Positions 40,935 to 53,482 of a DNA stretch of 64,000 nucleotides are shown here, one piece after another. The stretch is from the NCBI GenBank assembly GCA_020310875.1, contig CM035407.1, positions 221,858,496 to 221,922,495 on the forward strand. Direction: 5' to 3'. Position 1 is the first letter of the stretch. Each line of letters starts with the position of its first letter. This DNA is from Ceratopteris richardii (Eukaryota > Streptophyta > Polypodiopsida > Polypodiales > Pteridaceae). Both the position numbers and the translations under genes were made by a program. The notes below the pieces were generated by a model. That model was not told where the DNA came from and did not search any database. It saw only the letters and a program-made list of their open reading frames with translations.

Positions 40935-41171
40935 TCTTGTGTGTCCACCTCTTTGATGTGCTCCTATGCTTTGTCCTTGACCTTCAACTTCAACAATGAT
41001 CTTGCATGTACTCACTCAGACATCGATATCCACAATGTGTAGCAAAATTGATTTCCTTTTTTGTAGGATATCAACCATAATCCTTTCGTTGCATTTAAAC
41101 AAATAAAAAAGGTTAATGATTAATATTTTAATTAAAATACAAAATATATTTTCAATAATATATATACTTAC

Positions 41172-41469
41172 AAACATAGCTACAAAACCATGATGGCTCA
41201 TTTGGCCTAAATGCAATGTATGACCTGACTTAACTCTCTTCTTTGCAGCAGCCTATGTTTATTTAATGAAACAAAAGTACATAGATTAAAATAAAACATT
41301 TATAAAACATATAAGAATTATAAGTCATAGTAATATAAACTATTAATTTGTATACCTTTTGCTGAGGAAATGATTATTGCAAATGTAGGTAGCTGCAAAC
41401 AAATTGCCACGTCTCAGGTGGTATGTTAGGTCTTCTCTTATTTTGTTCTACTGTACACCATCTCTTGTT
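41172..41469 (-). pseudogene. Exon blocks, Transposase_24-like gene, 3' half
   Basis: Two minus-strand exon-like blocks, 41,356-41,469 and 41,172-41,252, are separated by a 103-bp AT-rich intron with GTATAC and TAG ends. The second block is followed by GTAAGTATATA, a strong donor. The first reads RWCTVEQNKRRPNIPPETWQ followed by FVCSYLHLQ and then a stop in that frame before the donor. The second reads AAAKKRVKSGHTLHLGQMSH, then HGFVAMF. The order (Pro-rich, Trp, then basic, then His-Thr-Gly-Ser/His) resembles the En/Spm-associated Transposase_24 family. Likely a decayed gene or transposon gene, split from 48.9-49.6 kb. Confidence 0.42.
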
Positions 41470-41520
41470 ATTTTAATCTCAAACAAAAAAGATCAAAATA
41501 TAAAAAAACTTTAAATTTAT

Positions 41521-41935
41521 AAACATGCATACACAGATACACATACATACACTTACACATACATACTTACACTTATACATATGTACTTACACATACATAC
41601 ACATACACATATACATACACTTACACATACATACATACATACATACATACATACATACATCCACTTACATATACATACAAATACTTACACATACATACAT
41701 ACATACATACATACATACATACATACACACACATGCATACACATACACATATTCATACACTTACACATATATACATACCCAAACATACACATACATGCAT
41801 AACCACACATACAGATACATATATACATACATTTGCACATACATACATACACATAGATACACATATCGACACATATATATACACACACATACATCCTAAA
41901 TACATACACACATACATACATTATACATTTATGGT
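41521..41935. repeat. (ACAT)n microsatellite
   Basis: About 400 bp of imperfect ACAT/ACACAT repeat. The Thr-Tyr-Ile-His frames across it are not genes. Confidence 0.93.
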
Positions 41936-42060
41936 TTTGTATGTGCATTTGTATTTCAGAATGTATATTTGTGTACATATGAATAGATGTATGTATAAAT
42001 ATGTACATTTGAATGTGTGTGTATATAAATAACGCGATTATTAATATCTAGTACCTTTAT

Positions 42061-42507
42061 TTGCTACACAATCAGATTTTGATCAATCAGAGGTCAATGA
42101 CATCAAGACAACGCATCAAGAAAATGCATCAAGAAATGATACTATATGGTCTTGATGCCATTATCTCATCAACATCAATGGATCTAGGACAATGCATATC
42201 AGCTAAGAGAAGGTTCTACAACAATACAATACAACTTCCTGAAAAAGGTCTATGGATATGTGAAATATATCCTCTTGTATATCGAGAGCTCAAAGCAAAG
42301 ATCAAGTTGAACCTTGTACCAAGCTTTAAGCATCAACAAGCTTTCTTGGAGAGTGTTGATGATGATACTGAGATACCATATGTTGTGCTTCTTGAGAGGA
42401 TTGGATCACATGGTATTCATACGAGGAACAACAAAGGGTGCATCAGTGCATTTTACGAAGCATTGACATTCACAAGAGAAAGGTGGATCAATGCTTTCAG
42501 AAATTGA
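42061..42507 (+). pseudogene. Unknown ORF, left arm of inverted repeat
   Basis: A 148-codon frame with LPEKGLWICEIYPLVYRELK, KHQQAFLESVDDDTEIPYVV and LLERIGSHG. The same protein is encoded on the minus strand at 42,643-43,137 (LPKDGLWICEIYHLIYRELK, KHRQDFLDSADDDTQIRYVV). The similarity ends before the end of the right copy because this arm changes frame. I do not recognise the family. No signal peptide or membrane segment. Function unknown. Confidence 0.5.
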
Positions 42508-43170
42508 GTAGAGCCGAGGAAGAACATGGTAAACCTATTGATATGAAGAAGAAAGAGGCGGATGAGATTGTATAGCTTGAAGGGGAAATAGAGTCATTGC
42601 GGGTGCAAGCTTAGTGTTTACATGGAGTTAATACCTCAAATCTCATTGAATCTCGTCGAATCTAGTCGATGTGTTAACTCCATATAAATCCTCAACTTTC
42701 ATATGCAATGACTCTATTTCTTCTTCAATTTGTAGAATCTTATCCACCTCTTTTTTCTTCATATCAATAGGCCTATCATGTTCTTCCTCACCTCTACTCA
42801 ATTTCTGAAACCATGGATGCACCTTTCTCTTGTGAATCTCAATGCTTTCTAAAATGCACTGATGCACCCTTTCTTGTTCCTCATATGACCCATCATGTGA
42901 TCCAGTCCTCTTAGGAAGCACAACATATCGTATTTGAGTATCATCATCAGCACTATCCAAGAAATCTTGTCGATGCTTAAAGCTTGGTACAAAGTTCCAC
43001 TTCATCTTTGTTTTGAGCTCTCGATATATGAGATGATATATTTCACAGATCCATAGACCATCTTTAGGTAGTTGTATTGTATTGATACAACAAGAACCTT
43101 CTATGAGCTGATATGCATTGTCTTGGATGCCATGCATTCACCTTGATGAGATGTTGACATCAAGACAATA
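42150..43170. repeat. Large inverted repeat, ~480-bp arms, short loop
   Basis: The left arm (about 42,150-42,631) and right arm (about 42,674-43,165) are inverted copies of one coding-derived sequence. The loop is ~42 nt, closed by GGAGTTAA and TTAACTCC. Arms differ by perhaps 15% by eye. A transcript through it would fold into a long imperfect hairpin. Adjacent to the 5' LTR of copia C. Confidence 0.8.
42643..43137 (-). pseudogene. Unknown ORF, right arm of inverted repeat
   Basis: A 164-codon frame. The N-terminal half has GLWICEIYHLIYRELKTKMK and FLDSADDDTQIRYVVLPKRT. The C-terminal half is charged and coiled-coil-prone (RPIDMKKKEVDKILQIEEEI, ESLHMKVEDLYG). More complete than the left-arm copy and without internal stops. 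Family not recognised. It could be a host gene fragment or part of a DNA transposon; it lies between the two halves of the Transposase_24-like gene on the same strand. Confidence 0.5.
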
Positions 43171-43438
43171 GCATCAAGAGGCACTTGTTGAGAGACAAAA
43201 ATCGACTTGCTGAGATAATTGCATCAAGAGGGACTTGTTATGACCAAGTCTTGATAGAAATCGACTTATGCACATGCTCCTTGGATACTTACGACAAAAG
43301 AGATGCAAACAAGTAAAAAAAAGATTTTACTTTTTATGATATAGTTCAATATTTTTTCAAGCACATAATATTGAATTTTTGTTTTTCTTATAGGTTATTT
43401 TGAAGGTTGAGTGATTTAGAGTTGAGCATGAAGGTAGA

Positions 43439-43825
43439 AGTTGAGATATCAAGCTCAACATGTGATGATCCAGGATGACACATACCAGTTTTTCATTTCT
43501 CTAACAGGTATAGTGGTCATGCCGGTATATGTCATGGATACTTCACTGAGATTTATTAGACTTATCTACGGAGAGTGATGATGGCACATTTGTTCCTTGC
43601 TAGCTCACTCATTCGCGGACATTAGATTTTTTCGTATGTACTGATCTTTATATATTGCACTTGTTGTTTTCTTGTTTTTTAGGTCATTCTTGTACATTCC
43701 TTTTTATGTAATAGATGATGAAGAAGAAGAAGATCATTCTTCCTTGCCTCAATCTGTGTGTGTGCTTCTCCTTGAGAGTGAGAGTGTATGTGTGAGCTCT
43801 CTTCCTTATCTCCTTCCTTGTGACA
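43439..43825 (+). repeat. Copia C 5' LTR
   Basis: From GTTGAGATATCAAGCTCAAC-like start to CCTTGTGACA just before the primer-binding site; ~387 bp. Matches 48,257-48,541 in its first part. Confidence 0.82.
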
Positions 43826-43841
43826 TGGTATCAGAGCCAGC
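43826..43841 (+). promoter_or_regulatory. Copia C primer-binding site
   Basis: TGGTATCAGAGCCAGC abuts the LTR; a typical plant initiator-Met-tRNA primer site. Confidence 0.85.
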
Positions 43842-44226
43842 GTGGCTGTAGAGAGCTCATGGAGAAGGCAACAGTGAAGAGTACGCAGCAAGGGTTGGAG
43901 AAAATATGATTCATAAAAGACCTCCATTTGCTACGAAAATTGGCGTGAACGTAGAAGAGCTCAAAATATTTTCAGAGCCATCTCGACCTCCGTCTTGAGC
44001 TTGCAAGGTGGGGCCCATAGAAAAACATGTCAGTTTCAGAAACTATAACTTGCGTTGTGTTTGACAACACTCATATATTCCAGATCCAGAATTTCAAGCG
44101 ATTTTGTGTACTTTTGGTACACAAAAACTGTGTTTTTTTTAGATCGAATTATCACGTTAGAGTGCGACAGTCTTCAAGTAGAAGTGCTGCTTGTAGTGTT
44201 TTGCAATGTTGTGAATTGCTACAAAA

Positions 44227-45115
44227 ATGGCAAACGTAGATGGAATGAGTCAGCTTATGAGCGATAAGATGGAAAAAAACAACTTCCATGCTTGGAGATT
44301 CAGAATGATGAATTTCTTGATGGGAAAAGGCTACTGGAAGTACATCAAAGGAGAGAATGAAAATGCCCCACAATTACTAGAAAGGAATCAGACTGCAGAT
44401 CAGTTAAGAGCTTATGAGGAACGGAATCAAGGAGCACGAAATATAATGTACTGGCTATCTGTAAGCATACCGGATAGCATGATCGGACACATACAGGATG
44501 CCAAGACTCCAAAAGAGGCTTGGAACAGTTTGGTCACATTGTATGAGACCAATACAAAGGCACAGAAATAGCAAGTCAAGAATGAGTTGCGTACGTTGGA
44601 GAAGAAGAGCATGTCGGTAAGTGACTACACCTTGAAAATCAAAAGCATATGTGAGTCACTTGCATCTATTGGCATGAATGTAGATGATGATGATAAGGTG
44701 GAAGTGTGTCGGTTTAGGAGCTGCATATAATTAGTTTAGAACTTCTATACAGACTAGGGAAAATATTCTGAATTTTGATGATCTGGTATCTATGCTGATT
44801 ATTAAAGAAAAGAATCTTGATGAGGATTCAAACTCCCAAGGAAAATCTAGTTCTGAGCAGGTATTCTACTCTGGTAGAGGAAGAGGCAGAGGTAGAGGTT
44901 TTGGAAGTGGAAGAGGAAATAGTAACCAAGGCCAAAGTCAACAACAAAATCACGCAGGAGGAAGAGGACAATTTCGAGGCAGGGAGAGCCAAAGAGGCCG
45001 CAGAAATTTCCAAAGAAATGAGTCAGGTAATGACAGTAAAGGATGCTTGAATTGTGGTAAACTTGGACACTTTGAATGTGATTGTAGGTTGAAGAATAAA
45101 AATAATAGAAGGTAG
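44227..45115 (+). pseudogene. Copia C gag
   Basis: Starts MANVDGMSQLMSDKMEKNNF, HAWRFRMMNFLMGKGYWKYI (DUF4219/UBN2 type). The C-terminal part is Arg-Gly-rich (GRGRGRGRGFGSGRGN), followed by a canonical zinc knuckle CLNCGKLGHFECDC. Fossil. Confidence 0.82.
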
Positions 45116-45224
45116 CAGAATAACTATGGATCCACAAGTGTAGATGATTTTGAGAAGCTGTTCATGGTTCAACATCGCATGATGAATACGATGTCTGCTG
45201 GTGTTTCAAAATCAAATGATAATG

Positions 45225-46291
45225 TCTAGTATGTTGATTCAGGTGCTTCAAATCACATGACTAGTCATGCAGAATGGTTTGGTACTTTGTAGAAATTGTC
45301 GATTCTTGGATATGTTGAAATAGGTGATGACACATCACATCCTATTGAGCATATAGGAAACATAGCACTATCGATGGAGGATGGAAAGGTAAAACATCTT
45401 GCTGATGTGTTGCATGTTCCAAATATAACAAAGAATCTGGTTTCTGTTGGACAAATAAAAGGAAACAAAGTGAGTAGGATGTTCACCTTAAATGTGAAGA
45501 TTCCTAAAATGATTGTATCCATGTTTGCAAAAGGTGCAGGAGTTATTGTAGATAAAGAGATGTGGCACAAATAGATTGGACATGCAAACTTGCAAAGGCT
45601 GAAATTGATGCAGTCAAAGGAGATTGTCCATGATCTACCAAATTTCAAAGTTGCAAAAATCCAAAAGGTATGTGCAGCATGTCAATTTGGTAAACAGTCA
45701 AGAGCATTATTTCCACATGACAAGCATGTTAGTGAGACTGTACTAGAAGTAGTACATACAAATGTTTGGGGTCCTACAAAGACCGCATCTATGGGCGGTT
45801 GCAGGTTTTATGTTACTTTCATTGATGACCATACACACAAAGTATGGGTATATTTCATGAAAGAGAAGAGCGAGGTGTTCACTCACTTCCAAAATTTTAA
45901 AGCTATGGTGGAAAAGCAGATAGGGAAGTACATTCAGACATCAAGATTTGATGGAGGAGTTGAATACATGTCAAATGAGTTTAACAGTTTTCTAAAAAAT
46001 AATGGAATTTGGCATCAGTTTTTATGCACGTACACACCACAACAGAATGGCGTTGCTGAATGCAAAAATAGACATATTGTAGAAATAGCAAGAGCCTTGA
46101 TGGCTGAGAAGAATATGCCTAATTATTATTGGTCAAAAGCTATGCATACTGCTGTATACATCATGAAGAGAACTCTGACTGCTGTTGTACAACAAGTTAC
46201 ACCTGAAGAGAAGTTTACAGGTAAAAATCCAAACTTATCACATCTGAAAGTTTTTGGTTGTATTGCATATGTACATGTCCAGATGAATTGA
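45225..46291 (+). pseudogene. Copia C protease and integrase
   Basis: The protease signature YVDSGASNHMTSHAEW starts near 45,228. The pre-integrase block (GHANLQRLKLMQSKEIVHDL, CAACQFGKQSRALFP) and integrase core (VYFMKEKSEVFTHFQNFKAM, FDGGVEYMSNEF, YTPQQNGVAE) follow at 45,590-46,291, ending HLKVFGCIAYVHV. Fossil. Confidence 0.83.
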
Positions 46292-46392
46292 GGACGAAGC
46301 TTGATCCAAAAGTAGAAAAGTGTGTGTTCATTGGATACTCCCTTGAGAAAAAGGGATATAAATATTATAACCCACTCACATGACTGGTAAAG

Positions 46393-48237
46393 GTGAACAG
46401 AGATGTGGTATTTGATGAAATGTCAAGCTTCTATGCAAATGCCAAAGAAGGATTGAATCTTGAACCAAATGACAAAGAAAATGCTGAAAAATCAAGTGCA
46501 AAATCTCAAGTTTTGAGTGGACCGGATGCATCACCAAGCAATAGTTCCAACTCAAATCCATGGAGTGGAAGATTGCAAGGAAATTTCAGTCCAGTAGATT
46601 CATCAAATACATCCAAGAAAGGTAAAGAAAAGTTTTTTGAAGGTCATAAAACATGTGCAAGCTTTGAAGACGTTGATGGAGATTCAAGCGGTTCAGAAAA
46701 GAGTCTTGATAAGGAACTTGGATTGCCCTCTATGAAGACTGCACGAGTAAGAAGGACACATGCTGATGATACAAGGAGAAGTGACCCAGGACCAAGAAGA
46801 TCTTGGAGGATGCGGAATTCAATGCAACGATTGACGTATGGCAGTTATATGGCTCCGCTTTGTGCCTACATGACAAAGGTAATACAAGATGCTGAACCTT
46901 CTTGCTTTGAAGATGCAATTGGAATTGCAGATTGGGAAAAAGCTATGGATGAGGAGATGGCTGCACTTTATGGAAATGATACATGGAAGCTGGTTCCATT
47001 GCCACAAGGAAAGAAACCCATAGGCTACAAATGGGTTTACAAGGTAAAGCATCATGCTGATGGTAGCATAAGCAGGTATAAAGCAGGATTGGTAGCTAAA
47101 GGATATGCATAGACATATGGCATTGATTATGAGGAAACATTCAGCCTTGTAGCTAAAATGTCTACTGTCAGAACACTTGTTGCATTAGCTATAGCAAAAG
47201 GATGGACTTTGCATCAGATGGATGTGAAGAATGCTTCCCTACATGGTGAGTTACAGGAAGAAGTATATATGGACCAGACACAAGGATATGAAGATTCAAA
47301 GCATCCAAAATATGTTTGCAGGTTGCAAAAGGCTTTGTACGGGCTGAAGCAAGCCCCTCGTGCATGGCATGCAAGGATTGCTGATTACTTAACCAACATT
47401 GGGTTTTCTATGTGTGATGCAGATCAGTTTATACATACAGAAACATGTATATGGATGTCGCAAAGGCAATATGCCTTGAACATGCTGCAAAAATATGGTA
47501 TGGTTGATTGTAAGCCAATTTATATGCCATTAGATCAAAATTCAAAGTTGGATACTACATTAGGTGAAGCATTGGAAAATTCTACTATGTATAGGAAAAT
47601 TGTGGGAAGTCTTATATATCTCACAATTACAAGCCCTGATCTAAGGAACTTGAAAGTTAGTTTATGCAGGTTCCCAAGAAGCCACATTTGGATGCTCTGA
47701 GGCACACTCTACGTTATGTGAGTGCTACTTTGGATTATGCATTGTTTTATGAGGCTGGTGTAGATTTTCGAGTTTATGGATACACCGATGCAGATTGGGC
47801 TGGTAGCATTCCAGATAAAAGATCTACTAGTGGTTTTCTATTCTCACTTGGGAGTGCAGCTGTTACATGGAGCAGCAAGAAGCAACCCACTGTTGCTTTG
47901 TCAAGTATAGAGGTTGAGTATAGAGGTGCTACAATGGCCGCATGTGAGGCATCATGGCTAGAAATGCTACTTGCAAATTTAGGTGTGGAAGTGGGAAAGC
48001 CTATCACTATTTATTGTGATAATCTTAGTAGCATACAGCTACCATCGAATCTTGTTTTCCATGCTAGAACAAAGCATATCAAGGTAGATTATCACTTCAT
48101 CAGAGAGAAGGTATTAGCAGGTGATATTGATCTTGTTTATGTGAGAACAGATCAACAGGTTACTGATATTTTCACCAAAGCACTTGGAGTTGAGAAGTTG
48201 AAGAAGTTTCGGGAGATGCTTGGATTACAAGATATGG
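46393..48237 (+). pseudogene. Copia C reverse transcriptase and RNase H
   Basis: RT motifs: DTWKLVPLPQGKKPIGYKWV, YKVKHHADGSISRYKAG (46,393-47,112); MDVKNASLHGELQEEVYMDQ, LYGLKQAPRAWHARI (47,158-47,700). RNase H: YGYTDADWAGSIPDKRSTSG, WSSKKQPTVALSS, CDNLSSIQLPSNLVFHARTK, VTDIFTKALGVEKLKKFREM (47,664-48,237). Normal order. Fossil in several frames. Confidence 0.85.
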
Positions 48238-48247
48238 CATTGAGCTT

Positions 48248-48256
48248 GAGGGGGAG
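48248..48256 (+). promoter_or_regulatory. Copia C polypurine tract
   Basis: GAGGGGGAG directly before the 3' LTR; marks its start at 48,257. Copia D carries the same tract. Confidence 0.85.
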
Positions 48257-48541
48257 TGTTGAGATATCAAGCTCAACATGTGATGATCCAAGATGACACG
48301 TACCAGTTTTTTGTTTCTCTGACATGTTTAGTGGTCACGTCGGTATATGTCAGGGATACTTCATTGAGCTTTATTAGATTTATCTACTGAGAGTGATGGC
48401 ACATTTGTTCCTTGCCAACTCACTCATTCATGGACATTAGGTTTTTCCTTATGTACTGATCTTTAATATCACACTTGTTGGATTCTTGTTTTTTAGGTCA
48501 TTCTTGTACATTCCTTTTTATGTAATAGAAGAAGAAGAAGA
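48257..48541 (+). repeat. Copia C 3' LTR (matched part)
   Basis: TGTTGAGATATCAAGC onward; collinear with the 5' LTR to the GAA-rich run near 48,541. The outer edge is not resolved. Confidence 0.8.
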
Positions 48542-48920
48542 ATGCATTTGTGTGATATATGCAAATTGTGTTTATAATTGTGTATCCATGTATATGTATA
48601 TATGTGTGCATGTAGGCATGTATGTGTGATGTGTATGTATTTAAATATGTGTTTTATATGTATGTATGTGTATATAGATGATTTGTATATATCTTTATAT
48701 GTATTATAGTCCTTGTTGATTCGAGTAGCTATATATAGAGGCATAAGGTTGGGAGGAGAGACATCTCTCTAGTAAGTGGTGGGAGAACTAGATGCAATGT
48801 GAATATATACTTCAACCATACGAAAAACATGGCAAACTCAAGACTCAAGTTGATTTACTGTATTCTATGTGCTATTTACAAAGATACACACATAAATATA
48901 ACAAATAAAAGCAATGCAAA

Positions 48921-49600
48921 CTATGCATTATCACGATGATGTGCCATGACTATCCACATCTCTTTCAAACACCATTTATGCGAGCACCCAGTGCCAAATT
49001 CTATCTCCACTGAACTAAGTACATACTTTTTATCTCTCTCATCAAACTCACTACAAAAGAAAAAAAATCATATAAGTAGAACATGAAAAATTTATCTCAA
49101 TTTATATGTAAACCTATACTTACTTCCATTTCAAGTGAACAAAACGTAGGTAGGAGTCACATAAAGCTCTCATTATTCTTTTAAACTCCAACCCATGCCT
49201 CATATATACTATATTTCCCTCAGGTTCTATGTTGCACTCCAGCCCTAGGCTACCTATGCATGTCCTCATAGGCACATGTGTTGTGCTCTCACGAGCTAGA
49301 ATTGGTATAGGTGTCTTGAAAATAAATAGATAAAAATGAATAAAAACATGTGTTATAATATCATTAAAAATATTAATTTATGAAAAAAACATACCTATGG
49401 GCAGATAAATCTCTTCCTGCAAATGAAGCCGTAGAGAGGCCTTCTTCTGGGCACTAGGTAAGCATCTATAAGGTAAAGTCTAATTCCTCATCGGGTATGT
49501 CTGCATACTCATGCATGACAGTCCTTAAGGAGATAGGCGAAACTTTCCCTCTCATAAGATCCTTTATGAGGGTAAGTCTTTCCTTTCTTTGTCTACTATG
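48921..49600 (-). pseudogene. Spliced Transposase_24-like gene, 5' half
   Basis: Minus-strand exon-like blocks with good splice signals. Block 1, 49,395-49,479 (CLPSAQKKASLRLHLQEEIY), ends before GTATGTTTTTT. A 99-bp intron ends in CTAG. Block 2, 49,124-49,295 (ARESTTHVPMRTCIGSLGLE, LEFKRIMRALCDSYLRFVHL), ends before GTAAGTATAG. A 73-bp intron ends TTTTGTAG. Block 3, 48,921-49,050, reads NEFDERDKKYVLSSVEIEFG, KWCLKEMWIVMAHHRDNA, stop. Phases agree across both junctions. Further 5' another frame reads RQRKERLTLIKDLMRGKVSP, so the start is unclear. The Trp/acidic/KKYV pattern followed by Trp-rich end resembles the N-terminal region of Transposase_24-like plant proteins. Probably a gene of a DNA transposon or domesticated relative, now split. 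Confidence 0.5.
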
Positions 49601-49631
49601 ATCCATAATATGTGTACACATAAAACAAAAT

Positions 49632-50773
<1,142 letters not shown>

Positions 50774-51806
50774 TGTTGGTGCAGGACAATCACCAATTGA
50801 GAAGTGACATGGAAATGAAGTCAAGGATTTGAGAAGAGAACAAGTTGTGAAGCATGAAGGAAGGACACATTCAGAATTTGGAAGATGTGTACACATATGT
50901 ACATTATTTCAGAGATAGTTCAAATATATCTTTGAGTAGTCATAAGCTTGTAAATTTTTGTCTATATATACTTTGGAAAATGTCGGGGCAAGTATGAGAG
51001 ATCATGAGAATAGAATAATCAGGAGTTGTAAGAGTCATTAGACATCTTAGAAGTGAGTCAAGACTCTCTCATCACTCAGTTGTAATTCTTCTCAGAAATG
51101 AAGAAAATGTTGCACCTGATATTTTTGATTTTTCTCCTTCTGTGTTAGATCTTTTGTGAAATGCTTTGGTACAAGTCTAAGTCTATAGGTAATCGACCTC
51201 TGTACAAATTTTTAGCTTCCAATTGTGATCAGGCTGAGAGAATTTTGGATAGGAACATCCATATGTGAGAAAGTGTTGAGTGTCTTCTGAAACAGGTGCA
51301 AATTTGATGGTCAAAGAAATGGACAATGCTCAGTGCATAGTGTAAAGTTTTACACAAATGAGGAGTCAAAATTTAAGTTGGAACGTAAACCATCTATGGC
51401 TAAAAGCATTTGCTTAAATGGGTTCTAGTTTTGGAGAACCATGTCTTAGAAGTTGCAGGTGTCAAAGTCGACTATACAGAGAGACAATTTCAGACATAGG
51501 TAGATAGTTTGAATCATTTCTCATAATCTACTCAAGCTTTTGAAGTGTTTTAAATTGGAGAAGGTGCGCAATCTCTAGGCAAAACATTCTACAAAGTTTT
51601 ATCAAAAACTTTACATGAATGATTAGTGAATGAGTGATTAAGGTGCAGCAGACTTTTCTGAGAAATGACTTTCTTCACAGTTAGGTAATTTCTTGATAGT
51701 TTGGTGCTTGTCTTCCAAAATTGGTTGGAGTTTAAAGTTATTCTTGATATAGAGTGGTCCAACATCAAGGATAGCTTGTTCATTTGGAGATTAACACTCT
51801 CCATCA
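50774..51806 (+). repeat. Copia D 5' LTR
   Basis: TGTTGGTGCAGGACAATCAC to CACTCTCCATCA; 1,033 bp, long for a plant copia LTR. Matches 56,119-57,113 along its length. Confidence 0.93.
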
Positions 51807-51807
51807 G

Positions 51808-51822
51808 TGGTATCAGAGTAGG
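51808..51822 (+). promoter_or_regulatory. Copia D primer-binding site
   Basis: TGGTATCAGAGTAGG one base after the LTR end; initiator-Met-tRNA type. Confidence 0.88.
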
Positions 51823-52028
51823 TTGTATCAAAATTGAGGAAAGGAAGACTCCGACTGCTGCAGACATACAAAATTCAACATCTGAAGGTTCAAAAGGTGA
51901 AAGCTTGAGGGAAAAGCTTGAGAAGGAGGTCATACAACACCAAGGAAGACAAAAGGAGTATTATTTGAAGTAAAGGTACATCTATTACTCATAAAGTTTG
52001 AAGAATTCAATATACAGGTGAAGAAAAG

Positions 52029-52908
52029 ATGGGAGATTCTCTTCAGATAGAGAAATTGGATAGAGAGAACTATCCAGCATGGTCAATGAGGATGGAAGCT
52101 CATCTAATGAGAAAATACTTGATAGGTTATATTACAGGTGAAGAAGAAAAGCCTCAACTCAATGATCCTAGTGTTCCAACTAGGGAGGAATTATCAGATT
52201 TGAAGAATTGGATGAAGAGAGATTCTCAAGCTAGGAGCATTATCTATATGGTAGTCAATGATTACTTGCTACCTCACATTAGAGGTCTTGAAAGTGCAAG
52301 TGATATATGGAATGCTTTGGAGGAGCATTTCCAAAATACCACAAAGTCTAGGAAGGCATCCTTGTGGGCAGAATTTACTACATTCAAGAAGAAGGCCTCT
52401 CAATCCATCTCAGATTATGTAACAAGAATGAAGGATATTGCAGATGCATTAGGAGCTGTTGATGAAGAAATTGAGGAGGATAAATTGGTAAGGCAAATCC
52501 TCATAGGTTTGAGAGGTGATGACAAATGGAAGCCATTCATTCTATCTACTGAATTATCACTTGATCATTTTACTCCTGACTTAAATCAGTTTTCTAGGAC
52601 ATATGTTAACCTTTGAGCAGGATGTCAAAGGTGAAGGTGACAAGAGTACAGGTCATGCAATGTACTCAAAGGATAAGAAGAAAAATAGAAAAGGAAAACA
52701 ACAAGCAAATGAAGATGAAGGCACAACTAGTCAAGCCAACTTCCTAAGAGGAAGAGGAGGTGGCAAAGGTAGAGGAAGAGACAGGAATAATAAAGATGGA
52801 GTCAAAGCTTGCTGGATTTGTGGTAAGACGCATAATACTCAGAGTAATGGTGGATATAATCAGAACTTTAATTCAAGAGGAAGAGGTGGCAGAAATCAAA
52901 GAGGGTAA
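52029..52908 (+). pseudogene. Copia D gag
   Basis: Starts at the ATG reading MGDSLQIEKLDRENYPAWSM about 205 bp after the primer site. The UBN2-type core includes RSIIYMVVNDYLLPHIRGLE, IWNALEEHFQNTTKSRKASL and IADALGAVDEEIEEDKLVRQ. The C-terminal part is Arg-Gly-rich, with a CWICGKTHN zinc-knuckle-like start. Capsid and nucleocapsid role in the virus-like particle is known for the family. Confidence 0.87.
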
Positions 52909-52909
52909 C

Positions 52910-53482
52910 TTCAGAGGAAGAGGTAGTAGGGGTTACTTTGGAAGAAATGCAGGTAGAGGATTCCAAAGTCAACAATACAATAATACCTACTACAATTATG
53001 CTTCATATCAGAAGGAGGATTCAACATTGATAATGAATGCAACTTGTGAAAGGCAAAGTGAAGACCAAAGAGTCTTCTACATTGACTCAGGGTGTAGCAA
53101 TCACCTGAGTGGTAACATAGCATTGATGACTGAATTGGAAAATAAGGTATCTAATCATGTTGTTCAAATAGGTGACAATACAAAGCTCAATGTGAAGTCA
53201 ATTGGATCAGTGAAGGCCAAGGATGGAAGTACTCTTTTGAGTAAGGTTTTGTATGTTTCTACAATTCTTAAGAATCTGATAAGTGTAGGACAAATTGTTG
53301 AAAAAGGTTATGAAGTTAGATTCACTAATGAAGGAGTGTTTGTGGAAGACCCTAGCAATGGGTATAAACAAATTGTTTCAGGGAAGAAAGAAGGAAGGTT
53401 GTTCACATTGAAGATTCAAGGTAATGTTGGTCATGCCTTGTTCACTTATGGAGGACATAAGATCTCTGAGTTAGATCTTTGA
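52910..53482 (+). pseudogene. Copia D protease
   Basis: The aspartic protease signature VFYIDSGCSNHLSGNI occurs near 53,080, followed by VVQIGDNTKLNVKSIGSVKA and LYVSTILKNLISVGQIVEKG. The last is the conserved link into the GAG-pre-integrase region. Confidence 0.85.

Larger units (their letters stand above)
43439..48541 (+). mobile_element. Copia C: Ty1/copia element with LTRs
   Basis: A plus-strand copia element with 5' LTR, primer-binding site, gag, protease, integrase, RT, RNase H, polypurine tract and 3' LTR. The LTRs match over their first ~285 bp with ~9-10% difference by eye, so it is older than copia D and near copia A in age. It is broken in several places. It lies between two halves of a spliced gene (41.2-41.5 and 48.9-49.6 kb) and immediately right of the inverted repeat. 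A target duplication could not be confirmed. Confidence 0.9.

Noticed and set aside
41525-42032. Thr-His-Tyr-Ile frames in the ACAT tract
   Set aside because: Microsatellite artefacts.
49046-49062. CACTACAAAAG, resembling a CACTA transposon terminus
   Set aside because: It coincides with an intron acceptor read on the other strand (CTTTTGTAG/TG), and no second inverted terminus was found.
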